Shown piece after piece: positions 25,705-34,497 of a DNA stretch of 64,000 nt. The notes below the pieces were generated by a model. It saw only the letters and a list, made by a program, of their open reading frames with translations, did not search any database and was not told the DNA's origin. Position numbers and translations under genes: made by a program. How positions within the stretch are numbered: the stretch's first letter is position 1; the number at the start of each line of letters is the position of its first letter. Source of the stretch: an uncultured Bacteroidales bacterium (GTDB lineage Bacteria > Bacteroidota > Bacteroidia > Bacteroidales > UBA932); NCBI GenBank assembly GCA_944323245.1, contig CALURT010000001.1:111486-175485 (forward strand), read 5' to 3'.

Positions 25705-26946
25705 ATGGAAAAGACAGAACTTAAAGATGCCTTTGCAGAGTTCAAGAATCTGAAAAACATCGACAGGCCTACGATGATGGGCGTGCTCGAGGACGTATTC
25801 CGCACACAGCTTGCGAAAACATACGGATCTTCAGACAATTTCGACATCATCATCAACATTGACAAGGGAGACTGCGAAATCTACCGTAACCGCGAAGTCG
25901 TGGAGACGGTGGAAAATCCCGAGACACAGATTTCGCTCGCAGAAGTGAATGCCGGAGGTGACGATTACGAAATCGGGGAAACCTACGCCGAGAAGGTCGA
26001 AATGAAGAGTTTCGGAAGGAGAGGTATCCTGAACATCAGGCAGAACCTTCAGGGAAGGATCATGGACATCGAAAAAGCGAATCTTTACAATAAATACATT
26101 GCCAAGATCGGTGAGATTTTCACCGGAGAAATCTATCAGAAGAACTCCCGTGAGGTCCTCATACTCGATGAAGACGGCAACGAACTCAGACTTCCGAAAG
26201 CGGAACAGATTCCGGGAGAGCACTTCAAGAAGAACGACACCGTAAGGGCCATCATCAAGAACGTGGAAATGAAGAACACGACACCTTATATTACATTGTC
26301 ACGGACTTCGAACGAATTTTTGGAGAAGCTCTTCGAGCAGGAAGTCCCTGAAATATACGACGGTCTCATTACCATAAAGAAAGTCGTCAGGATTCCGGGA
26401 GAAAGAGCCAAGGTCGCAGTGGAGTCATACGATGAGCGAATCGACCCTATCGGAGCCTGCATCGGTGTGAAGGGAGCAAGGATCATAGGCATAGTCCGTG
26501 AGCTGAGAAACGAAAACATCGACGTGCTTCAATGGACCAACAACACCCAGCTGCTCATCCAGAGGGCTCTCAGTCCTGCCAAGATTTCATCCATCGACCT
26601 CAACGGAGAAGACGGGAAAATCAAGGTCTACATGCTGCCTGACGAAGTGAAGAAAGGTATCGGAAAGGGCGGATGCAACATCAAGCTCGCCGGAATGCTC
26701 GTAGACAGGGAAATCGAAGTATGGAGAGAGCTTCCGAAACAGGACGAGGAGGAAGAGGACGTACTCCTTACGGAATTCGAAAACGAAATAGACCCGTGGA
26801 TAATCGAGAAACTCCGTTCAATCGGTTGCGATACCGCCAAGAGCGTGCTTGCCCTGTCTCCTGAAGACATTGCAAAACGTGCCGACCTTGAGGATGAAAC
26901 AGTAGCAGAAGTCATCAGGATACTGCAATCGGAATTTGAAGAATAA
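25705..26946 (+). CDS. nusA: Transcription termination/antitermination factor NusA
   Basis: NusA binds RNA polymerase and nascent RNA and controls pausing and termination. The 413-residue protein has the N-terminal polymerase-binding domain, an S1 domain (IGEIFTGEIYQKNSREVLIL) and KH domains (GACIGVKGARIIGIVRELRNENIDV and KGIGKGGCNIKLAGMLVDREI). A short C-terminal helix-hairpin-helix part (LRSIGCDTAKSVLALS) replaces the two acidic repeats of E. coli, as usual for Bacteroidota. Between its stop and infB lies a 189-base structured repeat, an unusual interruption of this operon. Confidence 0.96.
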   Translation: MEKTELKDAFAEFKNLKNIDRPTMMGVLEDVFRTQLAKTYGSSDNFDIIINIDKGDCEIYRNREVVETVENPETQISLAEVNAGGDDYEIGETYAEKVEMKSFGRRGILNIRQNLQGRIMDIEKANLYNKYIAKIGEIFTGEIYQKNSREVLILDEDGNELRLPKAEQIPGEHFKKNDTVRAIIKNVEMKNTTPYITLSRTSNEFLEKLFEQEVPEIYDGLITIKKVVRIPGERAKVAVESYDERIDPIGACIGVKGARIIGIVRELRNENIDVLQWTNNTQLLIQRALSPAKISSIDLNGEDGKIKVYMLPDEVKKGIGKGGCNIKLAGMLVDREIEVWRELPKQDEEEEDVLLTEFENEIDPWIIEKLRSIGCDTAKSVLALSPEDIAKRADLEDETVAEVIRILQSEFEE

Positions 26947-27135
26947 TTAAGGAGCAGAATATGTTCTGCGACGAGCCCCCGGCGAGGGGGCGAATGGGGG
27001 TGGCGCCCCTTGACAAGGGGCTGTCGCCATAGCGACTGGGGATTAAGAAAAGGGGGATTTCATGGAAATCCTTAACGACGGTTCGACGAATTCCTTAATC
27101 CTGAACAACATAAATTCGTCGAACTGACGTTAATT
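26947..27135 (+). repeat. Structured intergenic repeat, copy A (nusA-infB)
   Basis: This 189-base element begins right after the nusA stop (TTAAGGAGCAGAA) and ends in GACGTTAATT, 8 bases before the infB ATG. It contains successive hairpins: GCAGAA/TTCTGC (26954-26969), GCCCCC/GGGGGC (26975-26991), CCCCTT/AAGGGG (27006-27020), GTCGC/GCGAC (27023-27036) and GGATTTC/GAAATCC (27055-27071). It ends in a large palindrome, TTAACG plus GTTCGACGAATT against their complements (27072-27133). A second copy lies at 42449-42640 in the same orientation. No credible ORF is present. Confidence 0.9.
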
Positions 27136-27143
27136 TAATTTAT

Positions 27144-30029
27144 ATGGCCGAAATCAGATTAAGCAAACTTACCAAACAATTCAACATCGGACTTCAGACA
27201 CTCGTCGATTTTCTCAATGAGAAGGGTGCCGGTGTGGACATGAATCCGAACGCCAAGATTTCGGATTCGTTCCTGCCTGCCATAGAATCGAAATTCGGCG
27301 ACGAGCAGAAACTGAAGCAGGATTCAGAAAAAGTTGCCATCAAACTGAAAGAAATCATCGAACTCGGTTCCAAGAAAAAGACTGAAGAGGAAGATCAGGA
27401 CGATGCAGGCGTCAAGGAAATAATCATAAAGACCAATATTTCATCCGAAGCCCCTGTTCAACAGGCTCCGGCGCCCGTCCAGACTCCTGCCCCTTCTGCC
27501 ACACCGGCTCCGGCCCCTGCTCCGGCCCCGAAAGAAACCGGAACAGCGACTGCGGAGGAAAAACCTGCAGCGGATACCGAAGAAAAGAAAACCGACGACA
27601 AACCTGCCGGAGGCCTGAAAATAATAGGCAGCATAGATTTGTCGCAACTTGAGAGGAAACCTGCCGCACAGCCGCAGAAAAAAGAGCAGGCCGAGGAAAA
27701 GCCGGCAGTCCAGGCCGAAACGGAAAAACCGGCTGCACAGCAACCGGCAGCCGTAATTCAGGAGAGCAAGCCGGCACAGGGCAATGAACCTGCTGCAACT
27801 GAGGAAAAACACGAAATAAGGGAAATAAAGATAGAAGTCGAAAAACTCCAGGGCCCTAAAGTCGTGGACAAAATCGACCTGTCGCAGTTCGACAGCCGCA
27901 AGAAGCACAAGAAGCGCGAGCGCATCGCCAAAGGCGGAAGCCAGAAGGTGGACGTTACCAAGATTTCAGACGACAACGACCGCAGCGGCAAGAAAGACAA
28001 GAAAAACAAGCCGAACGACGGCGGCCGGAAAGATTCCCGCAACGACAAGAACTTCGGAGGAGGAAAAGGCGGAAAGAAACACGACCGCTTCAAGAAGATG
28101 ACCGAAGCCGAAGAGGAGGAGATGCAGAAGGAAATCCAGAAACAGATCAAGGAGACCTATGCACGCATGAACGAGGGAAAGGTCAAGACCACCCTCGGAG
28201 CAAAACACAGAAGGGAAAAGAGGGAACTTGCATCCCAGAAGCAACAGGAAGAGCTCGAAATGCAGGAGATGGAGAAGAAGGTTCTCAAGGTGACGGAATT
28301 CGTGACGGTCAACGATCTTGCCACCCTTATGAACAACACCCCTGTGACGAAAGTCATAGGCGCCTGCATGAGCCTCGGACTCATGGTATCCATCAACCAG
28401 AGACTCGATGCGGAAGCCCTCGTACTGGTAGCCGAAGAATTCGGATATGAAGTCGAATTCGTGACCGCAGAGCTTACGGAATCCATCGAACAGGAGACGG
28501 ACAAGGAGGAAGACCTCGTACCGAGACCTCCGGTCATCACCGTGATGGGTCATGTGGACCATGGAAAGACATCGTTGCTCGACTATATCAGGAAATCGAA
28601 CGTCATAGCCGGAGAGGCAGGAGGTATCACCCAGCATATCGGCGCCTACAACGTGGAACTTTCTGACGGACAGAGGATCACATTCCTTGACACCCCGGGA
28701 CACGAAGCCTTTACGGCCATGAGGGCAAGGGGAGCGAAAATGACAGACCTTGCAATCATCATAATCGCAGCCGACGACGCCATCATGCCGCAGACGGTGG
28801 AGGCAATAAACCACGCCCAGGCGGCCGGAGTTCCTATGGTATTTGCCATCAACAAGATAGACAAACCGGGAGCAAATCCGGACAAAATCAAGGAACAGCT
28901 TGCCAACATGAATATCCTTGTCGAAGACTGGGGAGGAAAATACCAGTGCCAGGAAATTTCGGCAAAGAAAGGCATCAATGTGGACAAACTGCTTGAAAAG
29001 GTGCTGCTTGAAGCCGAACTGCTTGATCTTAAAGCAAATCCGAACAGGCGTGCCACCGGTGCAGTCATCGAGTCATCCTTGGACAAAGGCCGCGGATACC
29101 TTGCCACGATTCTCGTACAGAACGGGACCCTGCACACCGGAGACGTAATGCTCAGCGGATGCTATACCGGCCGTGTCAGAGCCATGTTCAATGAGAGGGG
29201 ACAGAAAGTCGAGGAAGCCGGACCTTCCACTCCGGTATCCGTGCTCGGACTCAACGGTGCACCGACCGCAGGAGATACGTTCAACGTCATGGAAGATGAA
29301 AAGGAAGCCCGTGAAATCGCCAACAAACGCGAGCAGCTGCTTCGTATCCAGGGAATCAAGACCCAGAAACACATGACACTCGAGGAAATCGGACGAAGGA
29401 TAGCGATAGGCAACTTCAAGGAACTCAACATCATCGTGAAAGGCGACGTGGACGGTTCCGTAGAAGCGCTTTCGGATTCGCTCATAAAACTTTCGACCGA
29501 CGAAATCAGAGTGAACGTAATCCACAAGGCCGTGGGAGCCATCTCGGAATCGGATGTCCTGCTTGCAGCTGCTTCCGACGCCATCATCATCGGTTTCCAG
29601 GTAAGGCCGTCAGCCAATGCAAGGGCTCTTGCCGAGAAGGAAGAAATCGAAATAAGGCTTTACTCCGTCATATACGATGCCATCAACGAAGTCAAGAGCG
29701 GTATGGAAGGCATGCTTGCGCCTGAGGAGAAAGAGGAAATTACCGCTACTGCCGAAGTGCTCGAAACGTTCAAGATTTCCAAGGTCGGCACGATTGCCGG
29801 ATGTATCGTCCGCTCCGGAAAACTCACGAGAAACGCCAAGGTGCGCGTAATACGCGATGCCATCGTAGTATACACCGGAGAACTCGGTTCCCTCAAGAGG
29901 TTCAAGGACGACGTGAAGGAAGTGGCTACCGGAATGGACTGTGGTCTCAATATCACGGATTACAACGACATCAAGGTCGGAGACGTGATCGAGGCATACA
30001 CTATCGTGGAAATAAAGAGGTCACTTTAG
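27144..30029 (+). CDS. infB: Translation initiation factor IF-2
   Basis: IF-2 is the GTPase that brings initiator tRNA to the 30S subunit. The 961-residue protein starts with an IF2-N motif ([22 protein letters not shown]). A long low-complexity region follows, rich in Ala, Pro, Lys and Glu (about 95-340), then a second IF2-N-like segment. The G domain has GHVDHGKTS near residue 467, DTPGHEAF and [12 protein letters not shown]. Domains II-IV end [17 protein letters not shown]. The expanded N-terminus is normal for Bacteroidota. It is the last core gene of the rimP operon. Confidence 0.97.
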   Translation: MAEIRLSKLTKQFNIGLQTLVDFLNEKGAGVDMNPNAKISDSFLPAIESKFGDEQKLKQDSEKVAIKLKEIIELGSKKKTEEEDQDDAGVKEIIIKTNISSEAPVQQAPAPVQTPAPSATPAPAPAPAPKETGTATAEEKPAADTEEKKTDDKPAGGLKIIGSIDLSQLERKPAAQPQKKEQAEEKPAVQAETEKPAAQQPAAVIQESKPAQGNEPAATEEKHEIREIKIEVEKLQGPKVVDKIDLSQFDSRKKHKKRERIAKGGSQKVDVTKISDDNDRSGKKDKKNKPNDGGRKDSRNDKNFGGGKGGKKHDRFKKMTEAEEEEMQKEIQKQIKETYARMNEGKVKTTLGAKHRREKRELASQKQQEELEMQEMEKKVLKVTEFVTVNDLATLMNNTPVTKVIGACMSLGLMVSINQRLDAEALVLVAEEFGYEVEFVTAELTESIEQETDKEEDLVPRPPVITVMGHVDHGKTSLLDYIRKSNVIAGEAGGITQHIGAYNVELSDGQRITFLDTPGHEAFTAMRARGAKMTDLAIIIIAADDAIMPQTVEAINHAQAAGVPMVFAINKIDKPGANPDKIKEQLANMNILVEDWGGKYQCQEISAKKGINVDKLLEKVLLEAELLDLKANPNRRATGAVIESSLDKGRGYLATILVQNGTLHTGDVMLSGCYTGRVRAMFNERGQKVEEAGPSTPVSVLGLNGAPTAGDTFNVMEDEKEAREIANKREQLLRIQGIKTQKHMTLEEIGRRIAIGNFKELNIIVKGDVDGSVEALSDSLIKLSTDEIRVNVIHKAVGAISESDVLLAAASDAIIIGFQVRPSANARALAEKEEIEIRLYSVIYDAINEVKSGMEGMLAPEEKEEITATAEVLETFKISKVGTIAGCIVRSGKLTRNAKVRVIRDAIVVYTGELGSLKRFKDDVKEVATGMDCGLNITDYNDIKVGDVIEAYTIVEIKRSL

Positions 30030-30064
30030 GAACCAGTTTACAAAGGACATTAACGTACTTTTTT

Positions 30065-30640
30065 ATGAAAGGAATCTACATGTTTTTCGCCAATGGCTTT
30101 GAAGAGACTGAAGCCATAGCACCTGCCGATGTCATCAAAAGAGGCGGGGCGGACATCAGGACCGTTTCAATATATGCGGACAAGTATGTCACGAGTTCTC
30201 ATGGAATCACCATTGTCACGGACATGACATTCGGGGAATTTCTCGCTGAAGCCGATTTCTCGGCTGCCGGTCCGGAAGACGTAATGATATTTCCGGGCGG
30301 ACTGCCAGGCTCGTCAAACCTTGCGGAGAAAGCGGAACTGATGGAAATCATGAGGAAGCATCATGCCGAAGGCGGTACGGTGGCAGCCATCTGCGCCGCT
30401 CCGAGCGTCGTCCTCGGACTTCTTCCGGACCTGAAAGGCAGGAAAATGACGTGCTACGACGGTTTTGAAGGCGCTCTTGTGGAAAAAGGAGCCGAATATG
30501 TCAAGGAAGGCGTCGTGACAGACGGTAACATCATCACGAGCCGCGGGGCGGGACATGCAGTCCAGTTCGGACTTGCCATAGTCGCCCATGTAAAAGGCGC
30601 TGAAAAAGCCGAAGAGGTGAAGAAAAGCATCATGCTTTAA
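30065..30640 (+). CDS. DJ-1/PfpI family protein
   Basis: The 191-residue product has the DJ-1 fold pattern: GFEETEAIAPADVIKRGGAD, MIFPGGLPGSSNLAE, and the nucleophilic-elbow cysteine in VAAICAAPSVVLG. TSRGAGHAVQFGLAIV is at the C-terminal side. The family includes deglycase/glyoxalase-like and chaperone-like members; the specific activity is not settled. I place the start at ATG 30065 because upstream codons in this frame overlap infB. It follows infB by 35 bases and overlaps the convergent phosphatase gene by 4 bases. Confidence 0.9.
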   Translation: MKGIYMFFANGFEETEAIAPADVIKRGGADIRTVSIYADKYVTSSHGITIVTDMTFGEFLAEADFSAAGPEDVMIFPGGLPGSSNLAEKAELMEIMRKHHAEGGTVAAICAAPSVVLGLLPDLKGRKMTCYDGFEGALVEKGAEYVKEGVVTDGNIITSRGAGHAVQFGLAIVAHVKGAEKAEEVKKSIML

Positions 30641-31128
30641 TCCTGAACCTGACCTGCAAGAGTTTCGAAAAGATTTTTGCAGGCATCTTCCAAAAGGTCG
30701 AGGACGAGTTCGAAACCGTCCTGGCCCATATAATACGGATCAGGAACGTAATCGAAAGAGTGGCCGGTGAAATAATCGGCCATTCTTTTTATTTTTCGGG
30801 ATGTCTCCACGGAAGGGGCAAGGTGCATCAGGTCCGTGAAATTGCTGTCATCCATGGCTATAATCAGATCAAAATCGAAAAAATCCGACATTGAGACTGG
30901 CCTTGCCCTGTGCGTCAGTTCATAGCCTCTCGCAGAAGCGGCCCTGCGCATCCTTCTGTCCGGAAGATCGCCCCTGTGTCCGGAATATGTGCCGGCCGAA
31001 TCAGCCGGAAACCGGTCTGTCATACCGTGAGCATCGGTTATTGCCCTGAATATTCCTTCTGCGGCCGGAGACCTGCAGATATTTCCGAGACAGACGAAAA
31101 GTATCCTGTATTTGCCTTTTGATGTCAT
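30637..31128 (-). CDS. Low-molecular-weight protein-tyrosine-phosphatase
   Basis: The 163-residue enzyme has the LMW-PTP active site close to the N-terminus (LFVCLGNICRSPAAEG, the CX5R P-loop). The general acid Asp is in VPDPYYMG near residue 130. LMW phosphatases dephosphorylate tyrosine kinases of capsule export or low-molecular substrates; no kinase is adjacent, so the target is unknown. Its ATG overlaps the alr stop (ATGA), indicating co-translation with alanine racemase on the minus strand. Confidence 0.93.
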   Translation of the reverse strand: MTSKGKYRILFVCLGNICRSPAAEGIFRAITDAHGMTDRFPADSAGTYSGHRGDLPDRRMRRAASARGYELTHRARPVSMSDFFDFDLIIAMDDSNFTDLMHLAPSVETSRKIKRMADYFTGHSFDYVPDPYYMGQDGFELVLDLLEDACKNLFETLAGQVQD

Positions 31129-32234
31129 GGTTTCACGATTATGCGTTCAATACGGCGCGGCACGGAAGTGAAAATCTCATAAGGGATGGTGCCGAGAATG
31201 CCTGCAAGTTCAGTGGCCGTCGGTTCTTCCCCGAATACGGTGACCGTATCGCCGACTTCGGCATCGATACTTGTAATGTCGAGCATACACATGTCCATAC
31301 AGATGTTCCCGATGGTCGGGGCCCTGTGGCCGTTGAGCAGGAACGAGGCCGCCCCGTTTCCGAGCCTGCGGTCAACGCCGTCCGCATAACCGACCGGAAT
31401 CGTGGCAATCACAGTCCCCTCCGGAGCGATTTTCCCGAACCGTCCGTATCCGATAGTCCCGTCTTCCGGTCCAAGATGCTTGATCTGAAGAATCTTGCAT
31501 TTGAACGAGGCCACCGGGGCAAGGTTTCTGCCGGGAATTGCGCTGATTCCGTAAATTCCTATACCGAGGCGCACCATATCGAATTGCCATTGGGAAAATC
31601 TCTCGATTCCGGCGGAATTGAGGATATGATACAGAGGCCGGTAGCCGACAGCTTCGGATACGGTGCCGGCGTTTTTCCTGAACATTTCGATTTGTCCGAG
31701 GGTAAAATCATCGCTTTCGGGGTCTTCCGCTGCGGCAAGATGCGAATATACGGACTGTACCCTGACTGTTTTGCATGATTTCAGGAAAGTTGTCAACTCC
31801 GGCAGTTCGCTTGTCATGAAGCCGAGCCTGTGCATCCCCGTATCGAGCTTGATATGGACAGGATAGTCCTGCACTCCCCTCTTTTCCAACACCTTGCACA
31901 ATTCAGTCAGTGTGTACATGTTCGGGATTCCGGGTTCGAGGCCATTGTCTATGATCTCGTCGAAAAAGTCCGTTCCCGATGTCAGCACGAGAATCGGAGT
32001 CTTTAGGCCTGCACGCCTCAGTTCCACGCCTTCCACAGGATATGCCACCGCAAGATAATCCGCTCCTGCGGACTCCATCATCGAGGCAAATTCCACCGCA
32101 CCGTGTCCGTAGGCATTGGCCTTGACCAATACGAGCATTTTCGTCTCCGGTTTCAGCAGAGACCTGAAATATCTGTAATTCCCGAGACAGTTTGTCAGAT
32201 TGATTTCCAATCTCGAAAAATCGTCATTCCTCAT
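31125..32234 (-). CDS. alr: Alanine racemase
   Basis: Alr converts L- to D-alanine for peptidoglycan using PLP. The 369-residue protein has the PLP lysine in MLVLVKANAYGHGAVEFA, the conserved VRLGIGIYGIS, PVGYADGVDRRLGNG and the catalytic region ICMDMCMLDIT. Unlike many Bacteroidota, where Alr is fused to MurF, this is a stand-alone racemase of normal length. A TATTTTTG box (32260-32267) 26 bases upstream may be its -7 element. It is translationally coupled to the phosphatase gene downstream. Confidence 0.95.
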   Translation of the reverse strand: MRNDDFSRLEINLTNCLGNYRYFRSLLKPETKMLVLVKANAYGHGAVEFASMMESAGADYLAVAYPVEGVELRRAGLKTPILVLTSGTDFFDEIIDNGLEPGIPNMYTLTELCKVLEKRGVQDYPVHIKLDTGMHRLGFMTSELPELTTFLKSCKTVRVQSVYSHLAAAEDPESDDFTLGQIEMFRKNAGTVSEAVGYRPLYHILNSAGIERFSQWQFDMVRLGIGIYGISAIPGRNLAPVASFKCKILQIKHLGPEDGTIGYGRFGKIAPEGTVIATIPVGYADGVDRRLGNGAASFLLNGHRAPTIGNICMDMCMLDITSIDAEVGDTVTVFGEEPTATELAGILGTIPYEIFTSVPRRIERIIVKP

Positions 32235-32368
32235 TTTCCGAAAATTTCAAAACAGTCTGCAAAAATATCAAAATATTCCGATTAATGCCCTCTTGGGCAA
32301 ATGAAATCGCCCGACGGCGCAATTTTTGCACTATAAGGCGACTGCATTATCAAAATTCGGCAAATATT

Positions 32369-33040
32369 ATGAACATTTGGATTATACTTATTCTTGTGAT
32401 GCTTCTGAGCATGATTGTGCAGGGGATGCTGCAAAGCAGGTTCAGGAAATACTCTCAGGTCCCGACGGACAACGGCATGACGGGAGCGGACATTGCAAGG
32501 AAAATGTTGAATGACAACGGTATCTACGACGTCTCTGTAGTTCCGGCAAGCGGTATGCTGACGGACCATTACAACCCTGCCACCAAAACCGTTGCCCTGA
32601 GCGAAGGAGTTTACGGCAGCCGTTCGATAGCAGCTGCAGCTGTAGCCGCCCACGAATGCGGACACGCCGTCCAGCACGCCATGGGTTATGCACCTCTCAG
32701 ATTGAGGACAGCCCTTGTTCCGATAGTCAGTTTCGCTTCGAACATAGTCCAGTGGATACTCCTTCTCGGCGTCCTTCTCATGAACGTGATGCCGGGAATG
32801 CTGTGGTTCGGTATCATCCTTTTCGCTACCACCACATTGTTCAGTTTCATCACGCTTCCGGTGGAAATCAATGCAAGCCAGCGTGCAGTAGCATGGCTGT
32901 CCCGGGCAGGAATCACCGACGCAAGGACCCAGCCTATGGCCATCGACGCCCTGAAATGGGCAGCCTACACTTACGTGATCGCCGCCATAGGTTCGCTCGC
33001 TACACTCTTATATTATATAGGTTTAGCAAGGAGGGATTAA
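32369..33040 (+). CDS. Membrane zinc metallopeptidase (YugP-like)
   Basis: The 223-residue protein starts with a membrane helix (MNIWIILILVMLLSMIVQGM). It has the zinc-protease motif HECGHAVQHAMGY (HExxH-type with Cys) near residue 99, followed by two or three further membrane spans and the conserved PVEINASQRAVAWL. This is the YugP/DUF-type neutral zinc metallopeptidase family; physiological substrates are unknown. The ATG at 32369 is preferred; the same frame extends further upstream without a good start. The next gene begins 2 bases after its stop. Confidence 0.88.
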   Translation: MNIWIILILVMLLSMIVQGMLQSRFRKYSQVPTDNGMTGADIARKMLNDNGIYDVSVVPASGMLTDHYNPATKTVALSEGVYGSRSIAAAAVAAHECGHAVQHAMGYAPLRLRTALVPIVSFASNIVQWILLLGVLLMNVMPGMLWFGIILFATTTLFSFITLPVEINASQRAVAWLSRAGITDARTQPMAIDALKWAAYTYVIAAIGSLATLLYYIGLARRD

Positions 33041-33042
33041 AA

Positions 33043-33933
33043 ATGAAAAGACTACTGTTTACATTAGCGTGTGCGACCGCTATCTTCACATCACATCCGG
33101 CCTTTGCCGGGTCGGGACTGCCGGACACCGACAGTCTCATGCATTTCAGATTCGATGGAACTGACAGAGAATACCGGCTTGCAATACCGGACAGCCTTGA
33201 CGAGTCAAGGCCTTTGGTGATAATGATGCACGGCTACGGAGGGAAGGCGGATCCGGATCGGTTCGGAATGAAACAGGCTGCACTGAAACACGGCTTTGCG
33301 ATATGCTTCCCGCAAGGAGAGAGAGACACGACGGGCAAGACCGGATGGAATATAGGCTACCCTGCCCAAAAGGGAATGAAGACGGATGACGTGGAATTCA
33401 TCAGCAGCCTTGCCGAACATATAGTATCGGAATACAATCTCAACCCTGACAACGTATTCTGTTCAGGATATTCCAACGGAGGGGATCTATGCTACCTTAT
33501 TGCCGACAGGAAACCCGATGAATTTGCAGCATTGGCATCCATTTCCGGCCTTACCATGAAATGGGTCCTCAACAGTTATGAATCCACGAAACAGATACCG
33601 TTCATAGAATTCCACGGAACGGCTGACAAGACTTCGAGGTGGGGCGGCGATCCGGACAATACGGGCGGATGGGGTGAATATATTTCCGTTCCTCTCGCCG
33701 TAGGATACCGTGCCGCCGTAAACCGCTGCACTCATGAAGTGACAGAAACAAGGCCGGCAGAGGAAAACGGGGTACAGGTAATCGTACACAAATACACGGG
33801 CGGTCCGGAAGGCAACGACGTATGGCTGTACGAAGTGATCGGAGGCACTCATTCCCTATATACTTCAGGTCTCGAGCTCGGAGAGGAAATCATGAACTTT
33901 TTCAACCGTTACCTCACCCGGCCGGAAAATTGA
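33043..33933 (+). CDS. Secreted alpha/beta-hydrolase esterase (PHB depolymerase/feruloyl esterase-like)
   Basis: The 296-residue protein has a signal peptide (MKRLLFTLACATAIFTSHPAFA). The LpqC/polyhydroxybutyrate depolymerase-like fold follows: RPLVIMMHGYGGKAD (oxyanion region), a nucleophile Ser in FCSGYSNGGDLCYLIA, an Asp in GTADKTSRWGG, and His in GGTHSLYTSG. Such proteins hydrolyse esters on plant cell-wall phenolics or related polymers; the substrate here is unproven. An AGGAGGGA Shine-Dalgarno lies within the end of the previous gene, 7 bases before the ATG at 33043. Confidence 0.85.
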   Translation: MKRLLFTLACATAIFTSHPAFAGSGLPDTDSLMHFRFDGTDREYRLAIPDSLDESRPLVIMMHGYGGKADPDRFGMKQAALKHGFAICFPQGERDTTGKTGWNIGYPAQKGMKTDDVEFISSLAEHIVSEYNLNPDNVFCSGYSNGGDLCYLIADRKPDEFAALASISGLTMKWVLNSYESTKQIPFIEFHGTADKTSRWGGDPDNTGGWGEYISVPLAVGYRAAVNRCTHEVTETRPAEENGVQVIVHKYTGGPEGNDVWLYEVIGGTHSLYTSGLELGEEIMNFFNRYLTRPEN

Positions 33934-33963
33934 AACTGCCGATATCATAGGAGGCAATATATT

Positions 33964-34197
33964 TCAGAACAGGGTAGGATGGCTTTCGTCGAGTTCCTTC
34001 AGGATTTTTTCCATGATGGCATGACGGTACAGTTCCGAACGCCCGACGCGTATGTTGAAACGGCTGCAATATTCAGATATTGCGGCCATTTCCTTGTCAT
34101 TCAGATAAATGACCTGTCTGTTTTTTCTGATGAGCGAAGCTCTTTCCCGCTGGAGATATTCAGGGTCGACGCCGGGAATTGTCCTTTTTTTCTTCAA
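33964..34197 (-). CDS. Small putative DNA-binding protein divergent from the arginine operon
   Basis: The 77-residue product (KKKRTIPGVDPEYLQRERAS, then RQVIYLNDKEMAAISEYCSR and SELYRHAIMEKILKELDESH) has a basic start. One strand-like segment is followed by two helices, which is compatible with a ribbon-helix-helix fold. I know no experimental function for this Bacteroidales family. The only plausible start is TTG at 34195-34197; an in-frame stop lies two codons upstream. It diverges from the acyltransferase/arginine genes, and the shared promoter has a perfect 9-bp inverted repeat. A role as local regulator is therefore a reasonable guess but is not shown. Confidence 0.65.
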   Translation of the reverse strand: MKKKRTIPGVDPEYLQRERASLIRKNRQVIYLNDKEMAAISEYCSRFNIRVGRSELYRHAIMEKILKELDESHPTLF

Positions 34198-34214
34198 TTT
34201 TCAATAATTTTGAA

Positions 34215-34252
34215 CAAATGTAGCAATTTATCTAAAGATTTTACTACATTTG
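34215..34252. promoter_or_regulatory. Divergent promoter with palindromic operator, arginine locus
   Basis: CAAATGTAG (34215-34223) and CTACATTTG (34244-34252) are perfect inverted repeats separated by 20 bases. Each contains a TAnnTTTG -7 box, one reading left toward the 77-aa gene and one right toward the leader peptide and arginine genes. The two promoters overlap, so their use may be mutually exclusive. Confidence 0.65.
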
Positions 34253-34262
34253 CGGGGACATA

Positions 34263-34349
34263 ATGAAAACGACAGGTCACATATCAGCATTCTGCAACAA
34301 CGTCCGACGATATTCTCCGGATGTTGTGCGTTCACTTGTCCGAATGTAG
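34263..34349 (+). CDS. Candidate arginine leader peptide (28 aa)
   Basis: ATG 34263 to TAG 34347-34349 encodes 28 residues (MKTTGHISAFCNN, VRRYSPDVVRSLVRM). Four of the 28 are arginine, including tandem CGA codons at 34305-34310 placed at the top of a 10-bp hairpin. The start is only about 10 bases after the -7 box, so the message would be nearly leaderless. Position at the head of an arginine operon and clustered Arg codons fit ribosome-mediated attenuation. No canonical terminator with a T run follows, so the mechanism is open. Confidence 0.45.
   Translation: MKTTGHISAFCNNVRRYSPDVVRSLVRM
34297..34327 (+). promoter_or_regulatory. Leader hairpin overlapping the Arg-Arg codons
   Basis: ACAACGTCCG (34297-34306) pairs with CGGATGTTGT (34318-34327): ten pairs with one G-T, around an 11-base loop. 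A ribosome paused at the CGA-CGA codons (34305-34310) would melt it. The remainder of 34350-34497 contains a further GC-rich inverted repeat (GAGGG...CCCTC) but no recognised riboswitch. Confidence 0.45.
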
Positions 34350-34497
34350 GAGGGTGCCCGTCCGGGATTTCCCTCATATCTCAAAACAACATCATATTTA
34401 CAGGCATCAATTGCAATCGACAATCAAGGTTTGTCTTGCCGTTCGGGGCATTGTAATGCCGTATCAATGGAAAATCATATTGCCAAAACCGAAAATA

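Noticed and set aside
30030..30064. Repeat relation between CATTAACGTA here and at 8521-8530, and the ACGTTAAT motifs near the structured repeats
   Set aside because: The matches are only 8 to 10 bases and the contexts differ, so chance is sufficient.
32656..33042. N-terminal extension of the secreted esterase
   Set aside because: It overlaps the metallopeptidase gene in another frame. The ATG at 33043 has a Shine-Dalgarno and a clean signal peptide.
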